Origin: Altererythrobacter ishigakiensis
GTDB taxonomy: Bacteria > Pseudomonadota > Alphaproteobacteria > Sphingomonadales > Sphingomonadaceae
DNA: 64,000 nucleotides
Assembly: GCF_001663155.1 (NCBI RefSeq)
Contig: NZ_CP015963.1
Span: forward strand, 1,636,001 to 1,700,000
Reading direction: 5' to 3'
Part shown: one piece after another, positions 32,395 to 42,048 of the stretch
How the letters are laid out: every line of letters begins with the position of its first letter
How positions within the stretch are numbered: the stretch's first letter is position 1
Program-made: the position numbers and the translations under genes
The notes under the pieces: generated by a model
Database searches by the model: none
What the model was told of the DNA's origin: nothing
Seen by the model: only the letters and a program-made list of their open reading frames with translations

Positions 32395-33357
32395 CTATGT
32401 GGAGGTTTTCCCCGCCAGCTCGTCTGTCGCACGTACAAGCCCATCAACGATGCCCGGTTCGTATGCGCTGTGCCCCCCATCGTGAACAATACGAAGGTCG
32501 ACTTCAGGCCAGGCCTTCTTCAGTTCCCACGCCGATGTCGGCGGGCAGCAGATGTCATGGCGCCCCTGAACGATGATGCCGGGAATACCCTTGAGCTTGT
32601 GCGCATTCTTCAGCAGTTGTGCGTCTTCGAAGAAGAAATCTTCCAGAAAGAACTTTGCGCAAATCCGCGCAAAGGGGACCGCTTTGTCTGGATCTGCAAA
32701 AGCAGCTAGCAAGTCTGGGTCGGGCAACAGCGTTGCAACACTGCCTTCCCACAGTGACCATTCGCGTGCAGCGGCAAGCCGGGTTGCTTCGTCATCGCTG
32801 GTCAGCCGATTGTAATAGGCTTTAACCAGATCTCCGCGCTCATCTTCAGGGATGAGGCCAGTGAACTGATCCCATTGCTCGGCCATGATCTCGCTCGCGC
32901 CGTAGCTGTAGAGCCAGTTCTTTTCCTTCTGCCGCGCCAGGAATACACCCCGAAGCACGAGCTCGTCGCAACGTTCAGGGTGCGTCTGCGCGTAAGCAAG
33001 CGAAAGCGTCGCGCCCCAGCTGCCGCCAAACACCTGCCAGCTATCGTGCCCGCACATTTCACGCAGTTTCTCGATGTCGGAAACAATGCGCCACGTGTCG
33101 TTGTTCTCAATCTCTGCAAAGGGCAGTGATTTGCCGCATCCGCGCTGATCAAAGAGCAAAACATCGTAAAGTTCAGGGTCCCACTGACGCCGGTTCTTTT
33201 CGCTGATTCCGCCGCCCGGGCCACCATGCAGAAAAACAGCGGGTTTAGTGCCCGGAGTACCGACGCGCTCGTAATAGAGTGAGTGCCCTTCGCCGACATC
33301 GAACATGCCGGTCTCGTAAGGTTCGATCTCTGGGTAGAGCGTACGCTCGTAGTTCAT
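32395..33357 (-). CDS. pip: prolyl aminopeptidase (proline iminopeptidase)
   Basis: Cytosolic alpha/beta-hydrolase peptidase that removes N-terminal proline, 320 residues. The oxyanion motif HGGPGGG, the nucleophile elbow GGSWGA (Ser113), and the C-terminal His in the HDGGHSAYEP stretch match peptidase family S33. It overlaps the upstream DUF2233 lipoprotein gene by ATGA and lies between trpE and trpG, an unusual place for a peptidase. Translation is probably coupled to that of the lipoprotein. Confidence 0.93.
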   Translation of the reverse strand: MNYERTLYPEIEPYETGMFDVGEGHSLYYERVGTPGTKPAVFLHGGPGGGISEKNRRQWDPELYDVLLFDQRGCGKSLPFAEIENNDTWRIVSDIEKLREMCGHDSWQVFGGSWGATLSLAYAQTHPERCDELVLRGVFLARQKEKNWLYSYGASEIMAEQWDQFTGLIPEDERGDLVKAYYNRLTSDDEATRLAAAREWSLWEGSVATLLPDPDLLAAFADPDKAVPFARICAKFFLEDFFFEDAQLLKNAHKLKGIPGIIVQGRHDICCPPTSAWELKKAWPEVDLRIVHDGGHSAYEPGIVDGLVRATDELAGKTST

Positions 33358-34169
33358 TCGCTTACCTTCTTTGTCACCACGATTAGGGGGCCGATATTGT
33401 TGATGTCATCCATGCGCTCGGTCACCGGGTCCCATAGGCCTGAAACTCCACCGTCGAGATAAAGCGCATTGGGGGTTTGCAACTCGTCACGGAAATAACG
33501 CGCCAATTGTCCGAAGCTAAGCGCTGACTCAGAGATAACGAAATGCGCCTTGCCGTCGTCGTCAATCCCAACTCCGTTGCGGACGATCTTGGACGGTCCA
33601 TCATCCTGAATCTCGGGATGCAATTGTCCGTCAATAACCAGCATCGGCCCGGACTGAATACCGAACTGCGGGCGATCACTCACGTTGAAGAGAAAATCAG
33701 TGCTGGTCCGGATTTCCCAAAAACCGTCGGTGCCGAAGAACACACCGTTGGGCTTCAAATAGAAGTTGCCGGTGCCATCCCCGCGGTCAAGTTCCTCAAG
33801 CCGCTGCCCCTCCTCGACGTAATAGCCAATCGGCGATCCATCGCCTTCGTACATTCCGCCGTTCATGGCAAAGGCAACCACCGCTGCGTCATCGCCCAAG
33901 GCTTCGCCGTAGGTTTTCAGCGAGCGGTAAGCAGTGCCTGCCGGATCGGCGAGCACGGTCGAGATCTTGTGCTTGGCAGGATCGGCTATGCAGTGGGTCA
34001 GTGGAACGTCTTCGAAAATCGCTACTTCGCATGCCGAAGCCTCTCGACGCAGCGCAACTCGGGTCTCAGAACCTGAGCCAATTTCTGTGCGTGTGACAGG
34101 CTCACCACCTTGTAGTTCGCATCCACTAAGCGCGATGGCTGAGACGACGAGGAAGATCATGGACCTCAT
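33354..34169 (-). CDS. lipoprotein with phosphodiester glycosidase (DUF2233/NAGPA) domain
   Basis: A 271-residue protein. The N-terminus MRSMIFLVVSAIALSGCELQ is a lipoprotein signal with lipobox LSGC, so it should be anchored to a membrane facing the periplasm. The rest is a NAGPA-type domain with FAMNGGMYEGDGSPIGYYVE and YLDGGVSGLWDP, a family that includes mammalian uncovering enzyme and wall- or exopolysaccharide-related bacterial proteins. The substrate is unknown. It overlaps trpE and pip by ATGA on both sides. Confidence 0.85.
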   Translation of the reverse strand: MRSMIFLVVSAIALSGCELQGGEPVTRTEIGSGSETRVALRREASACEVAIFEDVPLTHCIADPAKHKISTVLADPAGTAYRSLKTYGEALGDDAAVVAFAMNGGMYEGDGSPIGYYVEEGQRLEELDRGDGTGNFYLKPNGVFFGTDGFWEIRTSTDFLFNVSDRPQFGIQSGPMLVIDGQLHPEIQDDGPSKIVRNGVGIDDDGKAHFVISESALSFGQLARYFRDELQTPNALYLDGGVSGLWDPVTERMDDINNIGPLIVVTKKVSE

Positions 34170-35689
34170 TGTCCAAACTCCGGTTCACTCGCGACACGTG
34201 CCGCTTCGCGTGCCGCGGCAATAAGTGCACCTGCCTTCGCCTTGCATTCGGCCAATTCATAATCGGGATCGCTGTCCGCCACGATGCCAGCGCCCGCCTG
34301 AACGTGCATCGTACCGTCCTTCACAACGGCGGTGCGAAGTACAATGCAGCTGTCCACGGATCCATCGGGTGCGAAATAGCCAACTCCGCCAGCATAGGCG
34401 CCTCTGGCCTCTGGCTCTAGCTCTGCAATAATTTCACATGCACGGATCTTTGGCGCGCCGCTGACTGTGCCGGCGGGAAAACCTGCGAACATTGCATCGA
34501 TCGCATCGTGGGCGAGGTCGAGCTTCCCGACAACGTTGGAAACAATATGCATGACATGACTGTAGCGTTCGATGGTAAAGCTGTCGGTGACCTGGACCGA
34601 TCCTTTAGAGGCCACGCGCCCAACATCGTTGCGGCCCAAATCAAGGAGCATGAGATGTTCTGCCCGTTCCTTGGGATCATCAAGTAGGCTTGCCTCGTTG
34701 GCATTGTCTTCAGCCGTGTTCGCACCGCGCGGCCGTGTTCCGGCAATCGGGCGAATTGTAACTTCCCCGTCTCGCACCCTGACCAGAATTTCCGGGCTTG
34801 AACCGACAACGGAAAAACCCGGCAGATCCAGAAAATAGAGGAAAGGAGATGGGTTCACGCGACGCAGCGCGCGATAAAGCTCCATCGGCGGGAGCGGGAA
34901 GGGGCATGTAAAACGCTGGGCCAGAACAACCTGAAAAATATCGCCGGCAGTAATGTAATCCTTCGCGCGCAAGACGATTTCTTTGTATTCGTCAGCGGCG
35001 AGCACGGGGGTGAGATTCATGTCTGGAGTTGCGGACGCGCTAAGATGCGGCGCCTTAGAACGGGACAATTTCCTCAGTACATCGTCGATCCGCTCTCCTG
35101 CGCGTTCGATAGCCGCATTCGCGTTTTCTGCCTGCCAAATTGGCGTAATTGCAAACAGCGTGTCAGTTAGCCCGTCAAACACCAGTATGATTGTAGGCCG
35201 GACGAACAGCATGTCCGGCAGTTCAAGCTCGCTGTCGGGCGCACGCGGCAGATCTTCGACCAATCCAACAGTCTCGAACCCGAAATACCCGACCAAGCAA
35301 GCAAGCGCGGGCGGGAGATCTTTAGGAACATCGATCCGGCATGATTGTGCGAGTGCCCGCAACGCATCAATGCTGCCTTGCTCGCAGGTCTCGAATGCTC
35401 CACGATCTTGCTGCCATTTCGCGTTTATTTCAGCCTCTTCTCCACGTGCCTTGAACACCAGATCAGGGTCAAGACCCAAGAGGCTGTAGCGTCCGCGAAC
35501 TTCGCCACCTTCGACCGATTCAAGCAGAAAATCGCCTCGTTCGGGCTCTATCAGCTTGGCTGCAGCGCCAACCGGTGTTTCGGTATCGGCAATGACCTTG
35601 CGCCACACAAGCGCCGGCTTCCCTTGAGTCAAAGCCTCCGCTGCTGCTGTGGAGTTAGCCGGCAGATGTGCTTCCGAATGGCAGGACAA
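34166..35689 (-). CDS. trpE: anthranilate synthase component I
   Basis: Makes anthranilate from chorismate, 507 residues. The N-terminal LLESVEGGEVRGRYS contains the LLES element linked to feedback inhibition by tryptophan. The C-terminal chorismate-binding domain shows PIAGTRPRG, LMLLDLGRNDVGRV and FPAGTVSGAPKIRA. The start is TTG at 35689, supported by an AAGGAG eight bases upstream that overlaps the ppiD stop. The gap to ppiD is 12 bases, which leaves no room for a trp leader or attenuator. Confidence 0.95.
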   Translation of the reverse strand: MSCHSEAHLPANSTAAAEALTQGKPALVWRKVIADTETPVGAAAKLIEPERGDFLLESVEGGEVRGRYSLLGLDPDLVFKARGEEAEINAKWQQDRGAFETCEQGSIDALRALAQSCRIDVPKDLPPALACLVGYFGFETVGLVEDLPRAPDSELELPDMLFVRPTIILVFDGLTDTLFAITPIWQAENANAAIERAGERIDDVLRKLSRSKAPHLSASATPDMNLTPVLAADEYKEIVLRAKDYITAGDIFQVVLAQRFTCPFPLPPMELYRALRRVNPSPFLYFLDLPGFSVVGSSPEILVRVRDGEVTIRPIAGTRPRGANTAEDNANEASLLDDPKERAEHLMLLDLGRNDVGRVASKGSVQVTDSFTIERYSHVMHIVSNVVGKLDLAHDAIDAMFAGFPAGTVSGAPKIRACEIIAELEPEARGAYAGGVGYFAPDGSVDSCIVLRTAVVKDGTMHVQAGAGIVADSDPDYELAECKAKAGALIAAAREAARVASEPEFGQ

Positions 35690-35701
35690 CCGGCCAGCTC
35701 C

Positions 35702-37639
35702 TTACTGGGTCTCGCCAGTCATCTGGCGGCGCACAGCATCAAGTGCAGCAGGGTTCGTTTCAACCCCCAGTTCATCACGAATTGCACGGGTCATCTGATT
35801 GGCGAGTTCGTCGCTCATTGCGCCGCGAAGCTGTTCGCGGGCCCCTTCGATGATGGGGTCATTCCCGGAAACTTCCGGAGTATCGATGTCCTGCAGGTCG
35901 ACAACGAACCAACCGAGGCTATTTGGTGCTTCCAGCCGCTTCGTAGTGCCTTCAGCCATGCTGAACATCAACGCCAGCGCCGGCGGGATTTGCTGGCCCT
36001 GTGCCAGCAAGTCTTCGCGATTGAGGCTAAGGTTGTCGACCGGGGGCAGGGCGGTCTCTTCGTCTCGGAAAGCAGCAGCGAGCGCAGCATCGCCTTTGAC
36101 TCGCGTAATCACCCGATCCGCCGCCTCGCGTGCAAGCGCAGCACCTTCGGACAGACGCCAGTTCAGCACAACCTGATCGCGGATCTCGTCAAGCGGGGCC
36201 GCGGCAGAAGCGGTGATTTCGGACACTTCGAAGATCATGAAGGTCGTGCCGCGAACGATTTCCGCCAATTGCGGCTCACCCTCTTGCATCTGGAAAGCAG
36301 TGCTGACTGCACCAACCAATTGAGGCGGCAATTGTGCGCCAGGGACGCCGTAGATCTGGCCTTCTGCAGTGATCGGCGCAGTCGAAGCAATTTCGACTTC
36401 GAGATCCTGCGCCACCTGTGAAAGCGCAACGCCGCTATCAACCTGTTCTTCAACGCGCGCACTAAGATCGGCAAGAGCAATTGCTCGTTTCTCTTGCAAT
36501 AATTGTTGACTGATTTCAGCGGAAACACTGGCAAGTGGCCGCTCTGCTATGGTGTTGATGTTGTCGACACGTACAACATGCCAACCAAGTGAACTGCGTG
36601 CTGGCTCGGCAATTCGCCCGCGCAGGGCATCGAAGACTGCAGCGGCGACAGCACCGGACGTCTGGTTGCCATACGCCTCTTGCCTTATCGGGCCAATCTG
36701 TGTGGTGCTGAAGCCGGCTTCACGCGCGACCGCCGCGAGAGACGCTCCGTTGCCGACGCGTTCGCGAATGCTATTGGCAGCGTCCTGCGTGGGCACGATC
36801 AACTGCGTGAATGTGCGTTCTTCGCTTGCCGCATATTGCGCACGATCACGCTCATAGCGGGCGGCAATCTCTTCTTGCGTAGGCGTGACATCAGTGTCCA
36901 GATTGTCGACCCCAAAGGTTGCGTAGCGCAGCACTCGACGCTCTGGCCGGATGTAATCGCTGCGATTTTCCTCGTAGTAGGCTGACAACTGTTCTTCCGT
37001 TGGGTCGCCCTCAGGTGCAAAGGATGCGCTGGGGACAAATCCAACCGCGCCGGTGCGACGCTCCCGAAGCAAAGAGGCATAGCGGATGGCAAATTTCTGC
37101 GGCATCCTCACGCCGCTTAACCCCGGCACGACCAGCTGCCGTGCAAGCAGGCTGTCACCCAAATCGCGCCGCAGCGTCGCTTCATTAAGACCACGCTGGC
37201 GCAAGGCCGCTTGGAATGCGTCCTGGCTAAAATTGCCGTCTGGGCCATTGAAAGCCGGAAACTGCAGAATTTCACTGTTGATTAGGTTTTCTCCAGCGCG
37301 AAGTCCGTATTCACGAGCATAAGCACCGACTGCGGTGCGATCGATCATCTGCTCGAGAACTTCTTCAAAACCCCCTTGAGCTGCGAAGATTGGCAAGGTG
37401 ATGGTCGGGTCTTCCTGGCGAACCTGATCGATTGCGTTGCTGACTGCGCGACTGAAATCGGCGTTTCCGATCTTCTCGTCTCCAACAATTGCCACACGGT
37501 CTCCGCCTGACACGCCGCCAAACGTGGCTTGATTTGCCACATCGCTGCTGGCGAAAGCGAAGGCGATTAGGACTAAGAAACCCAACGTTATGCCGAGGCC
37601 GAGCTTAGAGCCGAAAAATTTACGAAACAGCGTAATCAT
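35702..37639 (-). CDS. ppiD: SurA/PpiD-type periplasmic peptidylprolyl isomerase
   Basis: Membrane-anchored folding factor of the periplasm, about 645 residues. One N-terminal transmembrane helix (LGLGITLGFLVLIAFAF) is followed by a SurA-like chaperone region and a parvulin-like domain at about residues 255-365 (RTFTQLIVPTQDAAN to SSLGWHVVRVDNI). I chose the ATG at 37639 (MITLFRKFF); one at 37651 would add four residues. It heads the long operon with trpE. The catalytic parvulin residues are not all obvious, so isomerase activity is not certain. Confidence 0.88.
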   Translation of the reverse strand: MITLFRKFFGSKLGLGITLGFLVLIAFAFASSDVANQATFGGVSGGDRVAIVGDEKIGNADFSRAVSNAIDQVRQEDPTITLPIFAAQGGFEEVLEQMIDRTAVGAYAREYGLRAGENLINSEILQFPAFNGPDGNFSQDAFQAALRQRGLNEATLRRDLGDSLLARQLVVPGLSGVRMPQKFAIRYASLLRERRTGAVGFVPSASFAPEGDPTEEQLSAYYEENRSDYIRPERRVLRYATFGVDNLDTDVTPTQEEIAARYERDRAQYAASEERTFTQLIVPTQDAANSIRERVGNGASLAAVAREAGFSTTQIGPIRQEAYGNQTSGAVAAAVFDALRGRIAEPARSSLGWHVVRVDNINTIAERPLASVSAEISQQLLQEKRAIALADLSARVEEQVDSGVALSQVAQDLEVEIASTAPITAEGQIYGVPGAQLPPQLVGAVSTAFQMQEGEPQLAEIVRGTTFMIFEVSEITASAAAPLDEIRDQVVLNWRLSEGAALAREAADRVITRVKGDAALAAAFRDEETALPPVDNLSLNREDLLAQGQQIPPALALMFSMAEGTTKRLEAPNSLGWFVVDLQDIDTPEVSGNDPIIEGAREQLRGAMSDELANQMTRAIRDELGVETNPAALDAVRRQMTGETQ

Positions 37640-37829
37640 ATATGCGTGCAATCCACGTTGGCTCGCCGGATGGGGCGAGGGATTTATTTAATCGCTGCGC
37701 TTTATCGGCCCTGCGGTGTTGCCGCAACAGGTTGCGAACGCTTTTGACTGATTGTGAAAGGTCGTCTAGCGGGATCGCCCCCCAACGCCCATATGGGGGA
37801 CAAGATTCGTAAGAACAGGAATTCCTCTT

Positions 37830-38591
37830 ATGGCCGAGCGGCCTTATATTGTTGGCAATTGGAAAATGAACGGCACGCGCGCAATGCTATCTGAAGCGCG
37901 AACAATCGATCGTGCAGCTCAGCGACATATGAAGGTTGAGGTGGCGATAGCGCCCCCATACACTTTGATTCATGCTGTTCATCGCGAAGTCGAACAGATT
38001 GGTGTCGGTGCACAGGACTGTCATCCCGGCTTGGGCGGCGCATTCACCGGCGATATTTCGGCCCCCATGGTGGCCGATGCAGGGGCAAAATTCGTCATCG
38101 TTGGGCATAGTGAGCGCCGACAGGGCCATGGCGAGAGTAATGCACTTGTGCGGGAAAAGGCACAGGCTGCACTTGATGCAGGCATGCGTGTAATCATGTG
38201 CTGCGGCGAAGATTCCAAGACGCGTGAAGGTGGCAAGGCAGTCTCTTTCGTGACAAAGCAGCTGAAAGCGTCGCTGCCAGAGATGGAAGATGCCGGAGAG
38301 CGATTGACCGTTGCGTATGAACCGATTTGGGCGATTGGTACGGGCAATACGGCCACGACCGATGATATCGCGGCGATGCATGCTGAGATTCGCAAACTGT
38401 TGGTCAAGCTCTATGGCGAAGAGCAGGGATCGGGAGTGCGCATTCTTTACGGCGGCTCGGTCAATCCCGACAACGCGCGAGAGATCCTCTCGACCCCTGA
38501 AGTCGGTGGCGCGCTCGTCGGCGGTGCTAGCCTGACCGCAGACAGCTTTATGGGTATTGCGCTGGCTGCAGGCGATCCGCCTGAAGGTTAA
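37830..38591 (+). CDS. tpiA: triose-phosphate isomerase
   Basis: Interconverts dihydroxyacetone phosphate and glyceraldehyde 3-phosphate, 253 residues. Catalytic Lys12 is in NWKMNG, the catalytic His in IVGHSERR and the catalytic Glu in VAYEPIWAIGTG. The phosphate loop ILYGGSVNPDN is present. An AGGAATT stretch precedes the ATG. The gene is divergent from ppiD with 190 bases between the starts and is followed by secG on the same strand. Confidence 0.97.
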   Translation: MAERPYIVGNWKMNGTRAMLSEARTIDRAAQRHMKVEVAIAPPYTLIHAVHREVEQIGVGAQDCHPGLGGAFTGDISAPMVADAGAKFVIVGHSERRQGHGESNALVREKAQAALDAGMRVIMCCGEDSKTREGGKAVSFVTKQLKASLPEMEDAGERLTVAYEPIWAIGTGNTATTDDIAAMHAEIRKLLVKLYGEEQGSGVRILYGGSVNPDNAREILSTPEVGGALVGGASLTADSFMGIALAAGDPPEG

Positions 38592-38672
38592 GTTCGCCAG
38601 ATTAACGCCTCAACACTTGTTCATTGACGTTCGTGCCCCTAAATGGCCGCGAATAGCTTTACCGGAATTATC

Positions 38673-39041
38673 ATGTCGTTATTTCTCTTCCTGACTGTCG
38701 TCCAAGCCATCGTTGCGGCTGCGCTTGTTGGTGTCATCCTGATGCAACGTTCTGAAGGCGGTGGTTTGGGAATCGGTGGCGGGAGCCCGGGAGGCCTAAT
38801 GGGCGCGCGTGGTGCGGCCGATTTCCTTACCCGCTCAACTCGTTGGCTGGCTATCGCTTTTGTTGCCCTATCGATCACGCTCGCTGCTGTTGCAGTTGAA
38901 ACTGCCGGGGGCGATGAAATCAGCACGACGCTCGACCGGTCGGTCGCTCCTGCGGATCCGCTTTCACCGGCGGCCGATCCGCTGGCTCCGGCGCAGGACG
39001 CGCCGGCATCAGACGATCCGCTTTCGGGCGCGACCGAGTAA
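38673..39041 (+). CDS. secG: preprotein translocase subunit SecG
   Basis: Small accessory subunit of the SecYEG protein-export channel, about 122 residues with two transmembrane helices separated by the conserved glycine-rich loop QRSEGGGLGIGGGSPGG. A Pro/Ala/Asp-rich tail follows the second helix, as in other sphingomonads. I chose the ATG at 38673 (MSLFLFLTVVQ), the usual N-terminus; an ATG at 38643 is in frame. It lies between tpiA and pyrG, a common alphaproteobacterial order. Confidence 0.92.
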   Translation: MSLFLFLTVVQAIVAAALVGVILMQRSEGGGLGIGGGSPGGLMGARGAADFLTRSTRWLAIAFVALSITLAAVAVETAGGDEISTTLDRSVAPADPLSPAADPLAPAQDAPASDDPLSGATE

Positions 39042-39115
39042 AAACATCCAGACTTGTGGATTGCGCGCCAATGAGCGCCGCAATTTGCTTGCCACGAATC
39101 CAATTCAACGCTTAA

Positions 39116-40762
<1,647 letters not shown>

Positions 40763-41153
40763 CCCTCAAATAGGGGACATGCGGAATTCAAGTGCACCCC
40801 AACCCTATTAATTGGTTTGAGTGCAACATACAGAATTCTAAGGAAAAAAAGCCAAGATTTCCTGTTTTCTCGACCCGTGTCGCGTTCTTACAAGTCAGTT
40901 AAAAAATTCTTGCGCAAAATGCCTCCATCGCAACAGTTTTGCGAATAATTCCGGGGGGTTTCCGGCAATAGGCAGTCTGATGCTGCCATTAAATAGTTCG
41001 CTGGCGGTCTATGTACTGTCTGGCACTGGACTCGAGTTGGTTTGTACCGTCTTTTGCGACCCGGACGTTACAGGCCGAACGAGGCGACGCAAGTCGCAGG
41101 GGGCGGATGAACGGTCCGCCCCCTTTGATTCCAAGTTTCAATAATTTTTGCTG
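40763..41153. other. intergenic region with possible structured RNA
   Basis: About 390 bases lie between pyrG and the convergent hsp20 gene, with no convincing protein-coding frame. The first 150 bases are AT-rich. The second half has several hairpins: GGCAG/CTGCC at 40971-40987, and GCGAC-GCAA-GTCGC with a GNRA tetraloop at 41084-41097. The latter runs directly into a strong GC-rich hairpin at 41099-41123. I cannot match it to tmRNA, RNase P, SRP or 6S RNA. A plus-strand small RNA from roughly 40950 to 41126 is possible but unproven. Confidence 0.35.
41099..41126. terminator. strong GC hairpin, probable intrinsic terminator
   Basis: A nine-base perfect stem GGGGGCGGA/TCCGCCCCC with a seven-base loop, followed on the plus strand by TTTGATT. 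On the minus strand, downstream of hsp20, no T run follows. It may end a plus-strand transcript that is not pyrG itself, or serve hsp20. Confidence 0.7.
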
Positions 41154-41627
41154 TCAGGCTGCGTCAGCTTCGTTGTCGTCTGGCGAAGGCACTGCTTTCA
41201 GTGTGGTTTGGCCGTTCACAGCGATTTTCTTCGGTTTCATAGCCTCTGGAACTTCACGAACGAGATCTATGATAAGCAGACCATCCGCCATGTCGGCACC
41301 TTCGACACGTACGTAGTCAGCCAGCTCGAAACGGCGCTCGAACCCGCGATTGGCGATGCCGACGTGTAGCATTTGGCCTTCAGGGGCATCGTCGCGCTTC
41401 CGGCCTTGTACAGTCAGAAGGTTCTGTTGCGCGGTGATGTCGATGTCGTCAGGGCGAAATCCCGCGACCGCCAGCGTAATGCGATATTCATCGTCTCCGC
41501 GGCGTTCGATATTGAAAGGGGGATAATTGTCGCCGGTATTCTGGCGTACCTTGTTTTCGAGCAAGTCGAACAGGTGATCAAAGCCAACCGTTGAACGGCG
41601 ATACGGTGTAAAATCTGGTCGTGACAT
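41154..41627 (-). CDS. small heat-shock protein (Hsp20/alpha-crystallin family)
   Basis: ATP-independent chaperone of the IbpA type that holds unfolding proteins, 157 residues. The alpha-crystallin domain spans about residues 35-130, with YPPFNIERRGDDEYRITLAV, the FERRFELADYV strand and a late GLLIIDLVREVPE. The C-terminal IxI-like anchor follows at KKIAVNG. The ATG at 41627 is preceded by AGAGGA at six bases. An RpoH-type promoter and a ROSE-like hairpin lie in the upstream 130 bases, so strong heat control is expected. Confidence 0.93.
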   Translation of the reverse strand: MSRPDFTPYRRSTVGFDHLFDLLENKVRQNTGDNYPPFNIERRGDDEYRITLAVAGFRPDDIDITAQQNLLTVQGRKRDDAPEGQMLHVGIANRGFERRFELADYVRVEGADMADGLLIIDLVREVPEAMKPKKIAVNGQTTLKAVPSPDDNEADAA

Positions 41628-41630
41628 ATC

Positions 41631-41684
41631 AAATCCTCTTTTGAGCAATTCAAAGTTGTGCGAAGCCTGCAAACACAGCGCTTC
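41631..41684 (-). promoter_or_regulatory. ROSE-like RNA thermometer in the hsp20 leader
   Basis: On the minus strand AATTGCTC-AAAA-GAGGATTT can fold so that TTGCTC covers the ribosome binding site GAGGA. It includes a T-T and a G-G mismatch opposite the site, the hallmarks of ROSE elements (conserved UYGCU). A second hairpin, GAAGC/GCTTC with an inner CTG/CAG, lies at 41662-41684. ROSE thermometers precede hsp20 genes in many alphaproteobacteria. The folding was done by hand. Confidence 0.6.
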
Positions 41685-41730
41685 GATGGGTTTGCCTCGG
41701 CCCCCATTGCGGCGAGCCTCGACATGCTTC

Positions 41731-41758
41731 AAATAGGGCGCGTAATCCGGTTTTCAAG
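41731..41758 (-). promoter_or_regulatory. RpoH (sigma-32) type promoter for hsp20
   Basis: On the minus strand: CTTGAAA, a 13-base spacer, then CCCTATTT. This nearly matches the heat-shock consensus CTTGAAA-N11-16-CCCCATNT. Transcription would start near 41724 and give a leader of roughly 95 bases, a length typical of ROSE-controlled genes. Confidence 0.7.
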
Positions 41759-41781
41759 ACTTGTAAGGAACACGAAAGGCG

Positions 41782-42039
41782 ATGCCGAAGATCGATATCT
41801 ACACCAAGTTTGCTTGCGGATTTTGCGTTCGTGCAAAGCGCTTGCTGACGGAGAAAGGTGCGGAATTCAACGAATACGACATCACCTTGGGTGGCCCCAA
41901 GCGTGAAGAGATGCTCCAACGTGCTCCGGGGGCAATGACCGTACCGCAAATCTTTATCGGTGATGTTCACGTCGGCGGTTCGGATGATCTCGCTGCGCTT
42001 GAACGCGAAGGCAAGCTAGACGCGCTCTTGGCCGGATAG
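41782..42039 (+). CDS. grxC: glutaredoxin 3
   Basis: Small glutathione-dependent thiol oxidoreductase, 85 residues, thioredoxin fold. The active site is CGFC (Cys12, Cys15) in place of the commoner CPYC. Glutathione-binding parts are the TVPQIFIGDVHVGGSDDL segment with cis-Pro. The ATG follows GAAAGG. It is followed ten bases later by a nitrilase-family gene that may also act on glutathione metabolites, and starts 155 bases from the divergent hsp20. Confidence 0.95.
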   Translation: MPKIDIYTKFACGFCVRAKRLLTEKGAEFNEYDITLGGPKREEMLQRAPGAMTVPQIFIGDVHVGGSDDLAALEREGKLDALLAG

Positions 42040-42048
42040 TCTACCAAA

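Noticed and set aside
35345..36421. 358-codon plus-strand frame across trpE and ppiD
   Set aside because: It spans two well-supported genes on the opposite strand and shows no known domain.
38619..38632. GTTC-ATTGAC-GTTC upstream of secG, resembling a LexA box
   Set aside because: The spacer is six bases, not seven, and secG is not a known SOS gene. Most likely chance.
40763..41153. tmRNA, RNase P, SRP or 6S RNA in the pyrG-hsp20 gap
   Set aside because: None of the sequence signatures I know for these RNAs is present.
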